In this document: in pieces, positions 11,608-23,332 of the stretch
Numbering within the stretch: the first letter of the stretch is position 1
How the letters are laid out: each line of letters starts with the position of its first letter
NCBI RefSeq assembly: GCF_020283565.1
Contig: NC_060060.1
Location: forward strand, 49,960,015-50,024,014
Source of the DNA: Trifolium pratense
Lineage: Eukaryota; Streptophyta; Magnoliopsida; Fabales; Fabaceae
Length of the DNA: 64,000 nucleotides
Direction of reading: 5' to 3'
Translations under genes and position numbers: made by a program
The notes under the pieces: generated by a model
What the model was told of the DNA's origin: nothing
Databases searched by the model: none
The model's input: only the letters and a program-made list of their open reading frames with translations

Positions 11608-12546
11608 GAATTGACAGATCTTCCTCAAGGTATGAAGAAGATTGGTGTGAAATGGGTTTATAAAACCAAATATAATGAACAAGGCAAGGTTGAAAAGTAC
11701 AAGGCTAGACTGGTAGCTAAAGGGTACAGTCAGCAGTATGGTATTGACTTCAATGAAGTATTTGCTCCTGTAGCCAGATGGGATACAATTAGAACCATTC
11801 TTGCATTAGCTGCCTCACATGGTTGGAATGTATATCAGTTAGATGTGAAAAGTGCATTCTTACATGGTGACTTAGCTGAAGATGTGTATGTTGATCAACC
11901 AGCAGGTTACAATAAGCAAGAGGGAAAAGTGTATAAGCTGAGGAAAGCCTTGTATGGACTTAAGCAAGCTCCAAGGGCTTGGTACAGTAAGATAGAATCT
12001 TACTTTGCTCAAGAAAAGTTTCAGAAGTGTCCTCATGAGCACACATTGTTCATAAAGGAAGATGATAACAAGAATGTATTGATTGTGAGCTTGTATGTGG
12101 ATGACTTGATTTTTACTGGCAGTAATAAAGTCATGTTTGAGGAATTCAAGACTTCTATGAAAAGCAAATTCTCAATGACTGACTTAGGCAAAATGAGGTA
12201 CTTCCTTGGAGTAGAAGTAAAGCAGTTTGATGGTGGAATTTTCATCTGTCAACAGAAGTATGCAAAAGAACTTCTGTTGAGGTTCAAAATGGATCAATGT
12301 AACAAAGTATGTAGTCCAATGGTGCCTGGAAACAAGTTGATCAGAGATGAAAATGGAAAACTGGTGGATGCTACTAATTACAGACAAATGACAGGTTGCT
12401 TGATGTATTTACTTGCAACCAGGCCTGACTTGATATTTTCTGTGTGTTTGGTGGCTAGATATATGGAGAGGCCTACTGAGATTCACTTGGCTGCAATCAA
12501 AAGAATAATGAGGTATCTCAAAGGAACAATAGAGCTTGGCATTTGA
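11608..12546 (+). pseudogene. Ty1/copia reverse transcriptase
   Basis: RVT_2-type domain in the same frame as integrase. Motifs include [46 protein letters not shown] and the catalytic LYVDDLIFTGS. All catalytic Asp residues are present. It ends in TGA at 12544, where CGA (Arg) is expected. Intact relatives continue into RNase H, as here after the stop. Confidence 0.92.
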
Positions 12547-12789
12547 TACAGAAGGAATGAGAAATTGACATTGGTTGGATGGTCTGATAGTGATTATGCA
12601 GGTGATCTAGATGATAGAAAATCTATAGCTGGATATGTGTATATGCTTGGCTCAAGTGCAGTATCATGGTCCTCAAAGAAGCAAGCTATTGTCACTCTAT
12701 CCACCACTGAAGCAGAGTTTGTAGCAGCTGCTTCATGTGCTTGCCAAGGTATCTGGTTAAGGAGAATTCTTGAAGAGCTTGGTCAGTTG

Positions 12790-14401
12790 TGAAGCGGGTG
12801 GAAAAATGCGCGAGCGGTAAGTGCTCGCTTAGACAGTAAAGTCGCCACCGAACTTTATTTATTCCCGAAGGAAAAGGAAAATATCGATAAAACCTTTGAA
12901 AGAATAGGAAGATGGTCGTCACAACCATTTCCGGGTTCGGGAGTCGATTAAGTGAGGGGAAGGTATTAGCACCCCTCACATCCGTTGTACTCAACGGGAA
13001 CCTTCTCATTAATTTTAGGGTTAAAAGTGTGTTTTAAATTATTTGCTTGCTTTTATTAATTATCGAAATTATTTACAAGTGGAAAAAAATGTTAGTTTTT
13101 TATTAGTGGGCTCGACAAGATGTTGAATCATGCTCCTACGTATTCCCTGGTGCGATGGGAAACTCAAAGCCCCGTAGTTCTGGTAGAAAATGTTTGTGTG
13201 TTGGTTGATTTTATTTATGAAAACTTTTTAATGCGCTTTGGCAAAAAACTTTGTTTGACTAAAAAAAAAAGGAAAGACTCGTGCCTGAGAGATGGTACCC
13301 GTTTGAGGAAAAAAAAATTATTGAGCGTGTATGAACGCGAAAACAGTGAAGTTTGATGAGTTGAGATTGATTTTAAGTTGTGGAAGACAAACAACCGGTA
13401 GGCAAGGCACATGGCCAGCGTTCGATCATTTGAGAGATTCCGCCGGTCCCCTTTTAAATCCAAATTATTTAATTATAAAAATCTGATTGGAACTCTATGA
13501 AACAAACTAAACTAAAATATTTTGCATCGTGAATTCGATATCAATTTTCTTTTAATATACCCCTCTTAAAATACTAAAACATCACCGATTCATATGTATA
13601 CCACTATCAGTATGCATATATAGATCATGTCAAAGAGAACAATTCATAAACTATGGTTACAACATATATATCGTACACATATGATTAAGTTTCAAAGCAT
13701 CCACTCACATGCATCATATCATATAACTAATCAATAACAAAATTGATCCATAAAATTCAGCGCACCGAGAACACAATTCATATTCAAAATATATATAAAC
13801 ACATTATCAAAACACACAGAATCATAGATAACATAGAACACGCAAAAGAAAAGGAAGGCTATACTCAATATCACTAAAAGCAGTTCTTAATATGAGATTG
13901 TTAAGCGCTCTTACTTGATTTTGCAGTGAATTTCCTAAATTTGATAGTTTGCTCCTCTTCTCCTAAGCCTATCAGTTTCCCTTCTTTCAATTTGCAGGTT
14001 CCTATTTTTTGTATTGCGACTACTGATTTTGAATCAAAGTAGTGAAAAACGCAGCACTGCTGCCGTTCTTGTCCTGTGGTTTTTTGGTTTAGTCTCCTCT
14101 AATTTTCTGCCTCAAATCTTTTGTGTTTTTTTTGTTCTCTTTTTTTGTGATGGTTTGATTTATAGTGATGATTATGATTGATGAAGGTTGGTATGGAAGA
14201 ACGTGGCGCAGCAACAAACTGCTACTGCGTTTTCTTTCTCGGTTGATTTTTGGTTCTCAGTTTTTTGGTTCTCCCCCCCTCCTTCTTTTGTTGTGAAACT
14301 CTTGTTATTTATAAGCAAATGAATTAGGTTAAATATTTGAAAGTGAAATGCATTGCAAATAATATAACACTAACCATGAAGTCAAAATTTGGGGTATGAC
14401 A
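12790..14401 (-). mobile_element. Solo Ogre-like LTR inserted in RNase H
   Basis: Flanked by AGTTG (12785-12789 and 14402-14406). On the minus strand it runs TGTCATACCCC... to ...CCCGCTTCA, so it has TG and CA ends. It contains a TATAAATA box (about 14311-14318 on the plus strand) and the conserved ACTCCCGAACC / CCGTTGAGTACAACGG / GGTGGCGACTTTACTG block near its 3' end. At 1612 bp it has no internal region, so it is a solo LTR left by LTR-LTR recombination or a short non-autonomous unit. The Ogre affiliation is from memory of LTR style and is tentative. Confidence 0.75.
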
Positions 14402-14522
14402 AGTTGCAGGAATGCACTACAATAAAGTGTGATAACAGCTCATCAATTAAGTTGTCTAAGAATCCAGTGATGCATGGAAGATGTAAGCACATTGATGTGA
14501 GGTATCATTTCTTGAGGGATTT

Positions 14523-14996
14523 TGTTGAGAAGGCAATCAATGATGATTTTATTCCTTGACATAGTGTCTATATATACATCATATACCCTACTATATATCA
14601 GAAACAAATCTGATTCATATCTCCCCTAATAATGAACAAGATACCAAAATAATTTACAACAAATAAATCCTAATTTGTAGTTGATTTGTTTCCTAACTTA
14701 CTACTGATATGATTATCAAATTACAGCTAAATTACAGCTAATTCCAACACCCCCCCTCAAGTTGGAGCATGTTGGAATTAGCTGTAACTTAGCTGTAATT
14801 TGATAATCATATCAGTAGTAAGTTAGGAAACAAATCAACTACAAATTAGGATTTATTTGTTGTAAATTATTTTGGTATCTTGTTCATTATTAGGGGAGAT
14901 ATGAATCAGATTTGTTTCTGATATATAGTAGGGTATATGATGTATATATAGACACTATGTCAAGGAATAAAATCATCATTGATTGCCTTCTCAACA
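14523..14996. mobile_element. Palindromic pair of inverted copia LTRs with target duplication
   Basis: Two 227-bp LTRs (14523-14749 minus, 14770-14996 plus) are near-perfect reverse complements; one mismatch was seen. Each runs TGTTGGAATT to TCTCAACA. They are separated by 20 bases. On the minus strand the spacer ends in a purine tract (TTGAGGGGGGG) directly before the LTR start, like a PPT. The unit is bounded by GATTT on both sides (14518-14522, 14997-15001), and copia RNase H coding resumes exactly after it. It was therefore integrated as an inverted dimer lacking any internal region or primer-binding site. Confidence 0.9.
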
Positions 14997-15200
14997 GATT
15001 TGACTAGAGAAGGAGTGGTAGAGCTCAGCCACTGCAGTACAATGGAGCAAATTGCTGACATCATGACCAAGCCATTGAAGCTTGAAACTTTTTGTAATCT
15101 TAGAGATAAGCTAGGTGTATGTGATGCTCATAGCTTAGAATGATTGCTTTATGTTACTTTTGTATAAACTGATCACATGTGTTCAGTTTAGGGGAGTGTA

Positions 15201-15407
15201 TGTTAGTGTTGATTAGCTTGAGGTTAGGCTCAGCAGGCTCATGGCGTGCCAATGAGCAAGGATGCGCGCGCAAGGCAAGCAGGCTTGGCCTGAGGTTACT
15301 TAGTTAGCAAGTTAAGCACTTGTATGTGTGTGTGCTTACTTGTATGTCTTGTACTCCTATATAAGGACATGTTATGAGATGAATAAACTAGAGAATACCA
15401 TTTTGGA
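15201..15407 (+). repeat. 3' LTR of the copia element (right end cut)
   Basis: Preceded by the purine tract TTTAGGGGAGTGTA. Starts TGTTAGTGTTG and matches the 5' LTR up to ACCATTTTGGA. A TATA box (CCTATATAAGG) is at about 15357. Nine bases beyond the end of homology a CACTA terminus begins, so the true LTR end and its target duplication (AATTA at 4200-4204 on the left) are lost. Confidence 0.85.
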
Positions 15408-15416
15408 ACCAACAAA

Positions 15417-15800
15417 CACTACTACAAAAAATGCATTTTATAGCGCTTATTTTGAGCTTTTATAGCGTTTAAAAGCGCTATAGATGTTGGCGCTATTATA
15501 TGTCTGCTGTCTATTATAGCGCTTTCAGAAAACGCTATTGTAAGTAATAAAACGCTATAATATATGATTAAGGCGCCTTGGCAACATTATTTAATATCGG
15601 TTTAAGGACGAAGCGCTATTAAAGGTTCCATCTTTAATAGCGCCCGTGAATAAAAAGCTATTATATGTCATAAAGTTCAAAAGCTTCTATAGCGCCCGCG
15701 TGCAAAGCGCTGTTGTAAATATGTTTTATTCCAAACCTTTTACAGCGGTTTATAAAGAAACGCTATTGTAAGTCTTACGTTTTTTTTTAATTCAAACCTG
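15417..15800 (+). mobile_element. CACTA transposon terminus with subterminal repeats
   Basis: CACTACTACAAAAAATGC is followed by ~350 bases with more than ten copies, in both orientations, of AGCGCTATA/TAGCGC-type words (for example near 15440, 15467, 15519, 15613, 15690). A CACTA end with dense subterminal transposase-binding repeats is diagnostic. No matching right terminus was found downstream, so the element is cut or its other end is lost. Confidence 0.75.
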
Positions 15801-18800
15801 GAGGTTTTTTTTTTTATTATTCAACCTGAAGCTTTTTTTTTTAATATGTAAAATTGGAGTTATTTTTTAATATGTAAACCTAGAGTTAATTTCAAATTTA
15901 AAAACTAGTAAATAACATCAACTAAATTTATAGAGAATAGAAAGTATTTTTTCAATATAACATGAAAAATATACTAGATTTGGTCTGAAACAATATTTGA
16001 GTACATCTAACCAACAAAACAAACTTATGCTAATACAAAGGTCCTTATGATCCTCAACCTTAATCAGATTAAAACAACCAACCACAAGACAACAAAATTG
16101 ATTTACTACAAGCTCCCAACAGTCCATTTCCTGCAACCGGTTGATGATCGTCAGAACACCACAGCAAACAAATTAAATTTAACCTAAGCATTCCTCTGCC
16201 ATTTTACAACCATGCCAGCTCCTCTCTCATGTTTTCAAGAAGTTGCTGAAATATACTCAATATAGTCAATATGTTGTGTTCATGAGAGATTGATCCAAAT
16301 TTTGTTTCAAATTAATATTATACTAAAGAGAAAATGAGTATAACATCATATGCAAATCAAGATGCAAGAAAAAGTTAACCAAGACCACGACACCTAACTC
16401 ACTTAAAGCACAACCAGTTTAACACTAAAACAAAACACCAACCTATGTCTCGCATAAAGCACACCTCACAATTATAACACCACCATAAGAGCAACCACTC
16501 AAAACTATATATAAAGAGTAAAATATAGGTCCTGCGACTAGACCAAACACAATAGCAAAGAAGAGAAGGCTGGAAGCCACTCACCTCAACACAAACAATT
16601 GTAGCAGCTTTGTGCACAAACACAATACAAATTTAAAAAATAAAAATAGCAACTGCACACTTCATGTAACTTATCCACTTTTGTTTCCTACCTTAAAATT
16701 TTTGCCTCAGGAACAATATTTGTGACCATATAATATTTCCATTCCTCCTTCACTTCATGCAACTTATCATTAGAGAATAAAAACTAACATAACATCAAAT
16801 ACTTTATAGAGAATAAAAAGTACTTTTCCAAACACATTTAATCTTGACAGAAGCATAAGGCATGTAGTATTTCAGTTGAGCAACGCACCAATAAAAAATT
16901 AAACAAACTTAGTTCAGAAGTATAGTATCTCAACTCAGCAACAAAAAATAATCCAACAACACTCGAGTTCTTCAATTAATTATAGTCAGCAGAACTATGT
17001 ATGGCATATTGGTATTCATTTCTCTAGTCAAAATTACATTGTCTCTAAACTAAAGTTGCAACGTGCAATTAGTGTTATTCCTATAATCCTATAACAGACT
17101 ACACTTCCATTTCAACCTACCTATGTGATTCAACTTTCAGTAACAAGTATGCTAAACCAGAAAGATAATAACTATTAAAAGTTACATATACATTTAGCCT
17201 ATAGTTTAATTCAACTAGTAAAAGAAAGAAATAAACAACTCACATACCTAAGCCACTAGACCAAGAGTTGTTTTTGACTGATAAATAACTCTCATTGACA
17301 ACAATCTTTGCCAATTAGTTCTTCGATAAGCCAAAAGTAAGATGAAGTAAATAAACACCACAAAAAAAAGAAGGAAGGCGAGGAAGAGAAGATTTGCCAT
17401 CATCTTCTTTCTTCCCTCAATAGGCAAAACATTGGTAGTTTTATTACTTAGTCAAGACAATAGGCATACTATATGAACTCATGAATATTACAAATAGACA
17501 ATTCACAAACTTAATATTGCACAGATTGAGTATGGGAACTTACTTGATGACGTCGACGAGGATGCAAGTGATCTCTTTTTGTGGCAACAACTTCTAGCAA
17601 TGTACACAACTGCATGAAAAACGGGAAAAACCAAAAAGAGATGTAAGAATTTAGAGAAAAAAAATGAAGAAAACGGAAAATCAATCAAACATTTCCTACA
17701 TGAGCTACACCCAAAAACAAACACCTAATAATCATCCACCACTACACACCACAATATTACCAACAAACCAAACCAGCATAACTACTCAAAGCAAACTGCA
17801 AAGTTTCGCTAGTGATGCACCTTTGATCTAAATCATGTAGAAATTTGACAAACAAAAAAAAGTAAATATGATAATTACATGTCATGCCCCTGTCTAACCT
17901 TATAAAGATGGATTGGCAAAAATATGTGTAGAATATAGATACTAAGTTTTCCCTAGATATACTGAAGGTTCTTTATAATTTTAGGAGTCATTGATCTCTC
18001 ACATTTCCTAATGTGGAATCTTCCTACCCAACTACTACTCAATTCTATTTCGGTAACCAATCATTTAGCATTTGTAAAGCAAAATACGAAATGAGTCACT
18101 CAAACTGAATCACAAATTGATATCATTGAAATCTTGCTATCTTTCTACAACTATAGTTTGGCTTGAATGAGCATAAATGATCAAAAAATAAAAAAGATCA
18201 AGTGAATCAACACATCTATCTCATTGGAAGTCTCCTATATTCTCACCCTTTTCCTATCAGTAAATTTTCTCTACATTCTTTATAAAATACACCACCTCAT
18301 TCTAGGCACTTGAAAGTCCCTTAGAGGAGCTCGGGTCGAAACTATTGTCCTCTTTACCACTCTTTTTACATATACAAGCCTTCCAATCTCTGATATAGGT
18401 AATTCCCTTAACCTGCAGATGTGTAAGTTCAATGGTGAGCAAAATTGATTTTCACTGAGATACAGACACAGGCACGCGCGCGTGCGCACACACACAAAAT
18501 CACAACTTCAAGGCCTCCAATTTCGATTAAAAATATGTTAAACTAAAATGAATGAAACACGAACGAAAATTAGAAAGGAAATGGATATACCTGACTTCAG
18601 CTCCATAACGAAACACTTATAGGCATTTTGTAAATAAGGTTCAGGCAATGATCAATGTCGGCTATATTAAATAAGCAAAGAATTTCTAAACCAGAACACA
18701 GAGTATAAGGAATTTCTAAATAAGCAAAGAAAACTATATTCAATAATAAGGCATATGGAATGCTTAAACCAGAACACAGTCAATAAATATCCCAATATAC

Positions 18801-19840
18801 AAAAGCAAACTTGAAGAAAACCACTTCACCCCAATACAAATCTATCTCCCTATGATAGAAGCAAAATCCTCCCTCTACTCCTAAAGATAGCATCTCCATA
18901 AGACAAATAAGATAAGCATTTGAGCTTCAGAATTCAGTTATCTAAGATAAGTATAATAGAGTGAACCACTCCGAACATTGCCACAAAAGTGAATTTAGCA
19001 TTTGATTTGTAATTACCATGAGTAGCATATTTCTCACAGATTCATATGCTTTGGAACCTGATGGACAAAACCAAAATGACCAAAACAAGTAATGATTACA
19101 CTTAATAATTCCTTATTAATTTAATCAATTATTATTCAACTGGGATGATAGATCAAGACCTGGAGCATATGCACAAAATATATTCAATTTCAATTGTAAA
19201 AATAAGTATCAAACCATATATTGTGATATAGAACTAGTAAAAGTGTGCAAGATGGACAAAAACAATGAGATAGTTATTAAGTGTGCAATACCTATCCCAA
19301 AAACAATGAGGAAAATACATTTGAAAATAGAATTACATTTTTCCTTGAAACAATAAGATAGTGTAGTTGATTTACTCAAGAGTAGACATGACTTGATGAA
19401 ATTACTACAAAGAAGGTTAGAAAACACAAAAAAGAAAAAAATAAGATTACAAAATATGAGACCATGGGCAAGTAGTGATGTGTGAGTATCAATATTTATA
19501 AAGACCATTGTGGTAAAACATACAGTTTTTTTTTTTTATATATAATTATTGAAAGGAACTCCAACAATCATGAGAGTTAATTGTATAATATAATAATAAT
19601 AATAATAATTTTGCAGTTATAGTTGCATCATATGAATACCTAAGGGTCAATCATAATTGTTTTTATCCCTTGTAATTAATCGTTTGATTGTTGATTTAAC
19701 CTCTTGCAATGTGTAATAATATATTAATATGATTTATCTTGGTTTTTTTAGAAAAATAGATTATATATCATATTTAATAACAATACTAAAAATTATATAT
19801 ATACATATAATTTATATGTATATGTACATATTTTAGTGAC
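15801..19840. other. 4-kb unassigned region, possible CACTA body
   Basis: No convincing protein. Poly-T tracts occur at 15780-15840. Two minus-strand stretches look exon-like because of splice-type borders: about 17539-17605 (TTTTTCATGCAG acceptor, GTAAGT donor) and about 18300-18416 (acceptor CTGCAG before GTTAAGGG). Neither translates into a family I recognise. The sequence could be intron-rich CACTA interior or captured host DNA. 19500-19840 is AT-rich. Confidence 0.3.
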
Positions 19841-20324
19841 GGGGGCTGCTAATTTAGACCCAGTTGGGTCTAAATTAGCAAGGTGCACCTTTTGAGTTGG
19901 ACAAAAATACCCTTTCTTTTTATAAAAAAAAAAAAAAACATATTGGCGCTGATCCAGTGTCGCGCGCCTACCGCAGGACCACCGTTACAGACCGTTGATT
20001 TCCATCAGACGGCCAAGAGATGATCTCATCATGGCTGTCGGATTAAGCCAGCGCGTGCACCACACTAGATCTGCGCCTGGAGAGAGAAAATTTTATTTTA
20101 AAAAAAGCAGGACACGTGTCAACTGCTGGGTGGTTGGCGTGTTTTTTTTTCATTTAATATTTTAAACTCAATTATTTCGTTGTAAATTAATTTTTTATTT
20201 TTTTATTTTTATACCAAAATTCATAATTTTTTTTTGTCTACAAATAGAGACTTGGTTCGTTTGATTTGGACACAAAAAAAAAACTCAATTTTTCACTACC
20301 TTTAATTATCTTTATATAATACTG

Positions 20325-20918
20325 TGAAACCATTTAGCTGGTAGAATGGTTTCACAGTATAACTCTCTGAAACCATTTTACTGGTAGAATGGTTTCAGTG
20401 AGTAATTTCTTAATTGTTTGCTCCTGAAACCATTCTGAAACCATTTAGCTGGTACAATGGTTTCAGAGCGTTGTACTTTGAAACCATTTCACTGATAGAA
20501 TGGTTTCAGGGGAGTTGATTCTTAATTGTTTGCTTCTGAAACCATTTTACTGCTAGAATGGTTTCACAGTATAACTCTCTGAAACCATTCTTCCAGCTAA
20601 ATGGTTTCATAGTAATATATAAACATAATTTTTCACTTCCTTAATCTCGTTACTTATATGTTCTATTGCATTTTAAATTATGTGTATCGTACTAAGTACG
20701 CTACTTGTGTGTTGTAATTTAACACGCACCACTCAATCAACTCACTGAAACCATTATACCAGCAAAATGGTTTCAGAATATAACTCTCTGAAACCATTCT
20801 ACCGGCTAAATGGTTTCATAAGCAAATAACTAAGAATCAACTCAATGAAACCATTCTACCAGTAAAATGGTTTCAAAGTACAAATCTCTGAAACCATAGT
20901 ACCAGCTAAATGGTTTCA
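20325..20918. repeat. Array of ten 30-bp palindromes in five pairs
   Basis: Ten units of the form TGAAACCATT-N10-AATGGTTTCA start at 20325, 20368, 20436, 20479, 20537, 20580, 20746, 20789, 20846 and 20889. Within each successive pair the starts are exactly 43 bases apart. Between pairs the distance varies (57, 58, 68, 166). The loop is a variant of TAGCTGGTAG or its complement. The 13-base linkers are similar (for example CAGTATAACTCTC). Confidence 0.9.
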
Positions 20919-20935
20919 GAAGCAAACAATAGTTT

Positions 20936-21370
20936 TTAATTACCGTTTTATCTCATTTAATTAACGAAAAATAGTTTCAGGTCTCCAAAAATTTCATAAA
21001 ATATACCAAAAGTTCCAGAATATTATCTAATATTTTATTAGAAACAAATAAAAAAACAATTGGTTTCAGAGTACAAATCTATGAAATTATTATTATTATT
21101 GTTAAATGGTTTTAAATAATCAGCGGAATTTGTGAAAATAATTTCATGACTTGAACTAGGGAGAGTGAGGTACACAAGAGGGTTCTAAATAATTCATAGT
21201 ACTTTACATAAAATTTTGGAAATTTTTTATGGAATTATAATATTTTTAATTACCTTTTTAATCATTTAATTAACTAAAAATAGTTTCAGGTCTCCAAAAA
21301 CTTCATACAATATACCAAAATTTCCAGAATATTATCTACTATTTTATTATGAAAAAATAAAAAACAAATA
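20936..21370. repeat. Diverged ~120-bp direct repeat
   Basis: 20936-21058 and about 21247-21370 share a run of ~120 bases including AGTTTCAGGTCTCCAAAAA and TTCCAGAATATTATCTA, with scattered substitutions. Both lie inside the MULE-like element, next to its GC-rich right end. No coding potential. Confidence 0.8.
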
Positions 21371-21846
21371 GAGCCTCCCTGAGGCCGCACGCGCCCCCAC
21401 GCGCCTCCGGTGAGAGTGGGCGTGGGCGACGCGCACTGTTCATCGTCCCCCCACCCGTTTTATGCAGAAACGGGTCGCGCGACCCGGTTTTTGACCCGGT
21501 TCGATCTCCCTCAATACTCAACGAAACTCGACGTTCCTTATATGGATTTTGATCGTTTTTCAATTTTACAAAGGTTTCCGGTATTAGTTTTTGAAATAGG
21601 CGTTCGATTCGCACGTAAAATGAGGTCGAAATTTGGAAGAAATTTAAAAAATGTAATAGTTGTTGTTGTTGCATGGGGGGCGCGCTATTTTGGGGGGCGC
21701 GCTATTTTATGATGCAAATTACATACAAGCCCCAGTTGCTCTATTGTTTCAAAAAAAAAAAAATGGGTATTTTTGTCCAACTCAAAAGGTGCACCTTGCT
21801 AACTTAGACCTAACTAGGGTCTAAGTTAGAAAACCCCTTTAGTGAC

Positions 21847-23332
21847 ATATGGATATATTTTTCTTGGTTTTTACGTATGAATGTTTTATTGATCCATATA
21901 TACGAATTAAGTTTTTTATTTGGGCAAGTATATGGATATTTAGGTTACTCTCAATTATTTAGTCATTTACGTTTTCTATTAATCCATATTTATCATTTTA
22001 TATATGCCAAAATATAGTCTTTTGGAATTATGGGGGTTTCTTTTTCTATTCATGTATTAATCATTAGACATGAAATTTAATTTGTGGAGGATAAATTTTA
22101 TTTTAGATATTTTTAATAATAATTAAGAGAAGTTGGTAAATTTTCAATAAAAATATGGAGATTTTTTAGAGATGCCACATCATCACAATGAAGGCCTATG
22201 AGAAATTCAACATTCCTTTTACTAGTAAAAGATAATTAGCCTCAATCAAAAATCAAACTCGAGTTTTACGGAATAATTTTTTGTAGAGAGGGTTTTAATC
22301 AATTGAAGTCAATGTCTTGGTTCTATCAATTTTATATTATGCTTAATTATATATGTTTATTTCATCACATTTTGTTATAAAAACTTGGAAAATACTAAAC
22401 ATTGTCATCGGTGCACTAGTTAAGCATATTAATAAGAATCGTTATAGTTGGCGTTTTCGGATAGTCCAACTGCAGCAGAGAGATTAGCTAAGGAAATAAA
22501 TGATGATTGGAGAAATTGGAAAATTCTAAAAATGACGGTAGTGAGACAGTGACGACTGGTAATGATAGTTCGCCGGAATAAAACTAACTAATTAATGTAA
22601 GAAAATTTCCAAAATATACTTGAAAGGATGCAGTGAATAGTTTGAAACAAAATGTCATTTGGTTTAGTCTTGGAACCATTTGAGAACAAGAGTGAATCAT
22701 AACATTGTTTCATATAACATTGCATTATCTTTCAAGGATTGCTTCCCTTCAACAAATGATATGAGTTTCTCTATAAATAAAGATACTCATGAAGCAGAAA
22801 AAAAACATCCAAAATCATGTTCATATAACTCTAAATTCTGCCTAAAATATATCCAAATCATTTCTTCATGTCTCTAGAGCACGAGAGTCAATGAATGAAC
22901 TTTGTTCTGTAAACTACTATTGATCGATATGCTTGATGTGAATGTGCAATTCATGTTAAAGTTTCCAAATTATCCTGAAGGGGATACGTCAGATTACCCA
23001 TTTGCATCCGGTTTGCATAAACTGGTGGGGGCGAATCGAACTTAAAGGTTAGTGTGTTCACACACGCTTTGGAATTTATGTGCACCATCATCATGTTCGT
23101 CTTCATCTTCTTGTTCGAGTATTTACAGCTGACTCCCAACAAAAGTTCTCACAATCTTTAGGTTCGATTTATGATTTATTTGTGATCAAGTAGTTAATGG
23201 CTACAACTTTAGTGGAGATGATTTTTGGCTTTGTAAAATCAAATATATATACTTCAAAAGATAAGTATTTTGTCCTTATTTATATATGGTTTTTAATATT
23301 CACGCATAATATTGTTTCTGAACTATGATCAT
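21847..23332. other. Intergenic AT-rich DNA
   Basis: No gene or complete element found. 22595-22625 contains AAATTTCCAAAATATACTT, which recurs near 42029 next to a PPT-like tract, so a fragment of a copia LTR is possible. Short open frames have no family character. Confidence 0.4.

Larger units (their letters stand above)
12547..15143 (+). pseudogene. Ty1/copia RNase H, split by two insertions
   Basis: The first piece (12547-12789) has GWSDSDYAGDLDDRKS and LSTTEAEFVAAA. The second (14402-14522) has CDNSSSIKLSKNP and HIDVRYHFLRD. The third (15002-15143) has the terminal EQIADIMTKPL segment and the natural stop TGA at 15141. The breaks coincide exactly with the AGTTG and GATTT target duplications of the nested LTR insertions. 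RNase H removes RNA from the cDNA hybrid. Confidence 0.9.
4205..15407 (+). mobile_element. Old Ty1/copia element, split by nested insertions
   Basis: Two near-identical LTR copies (4205-4433 and 15201-15407) flank copia-order coding remnants: gag, zinc knuckle, protease, integrase, reverse transcriptase, RNase H. The coding line is broken by three insertions at 4981-9531, 12790-14401 and 14523-14996. Each has a 5-bp target duplication (AAGGT, AGTTG, GATTT) and element homology resumes exactly after it. Removing them leaves about 4.6 kb, normal for copia. The body also has several in-frame TGA codons and one frameshift, so it is dead. Confidence 0.9.
19841..21837. mobile_element. MULE-like non-autonomous element, 9-bp TSD
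   Basis: Flanked by TTTAGTGAC on both sides (19832-19840, 21838-21846). The terminal inverted repeats are about 75 bp: GGGG, then TCTAAATTAGCAAGGTGCACC followed by TTTTGAGTTGGACAAAAATA. Each terminus also contains its own small palindrome (TAATTTAGACCC...GGGTCTAAATTA). A 9-bp duplication is typical of Mutator superfamily elements. No transposase is present. The interior holds ten 30-bp hairpins, a ~120-bp direct repeat and GC-rich end segments. Confidence 0.85.

Noticed and set aside
20325..20918. Regular repeats with spacers, CRISPR-like at first sight
   Set aside because: Units are palindromic, spacers are similar to each other and spacing alternates, all inside a plant MULE-like element with TIRs and a 9-bp TSD.
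21339..21712. Overlapping open frames of ~100 codons on both strands
   Set aside because: They lie in the GC-rich end of the MULE-like element, with no motif and no codon structure.
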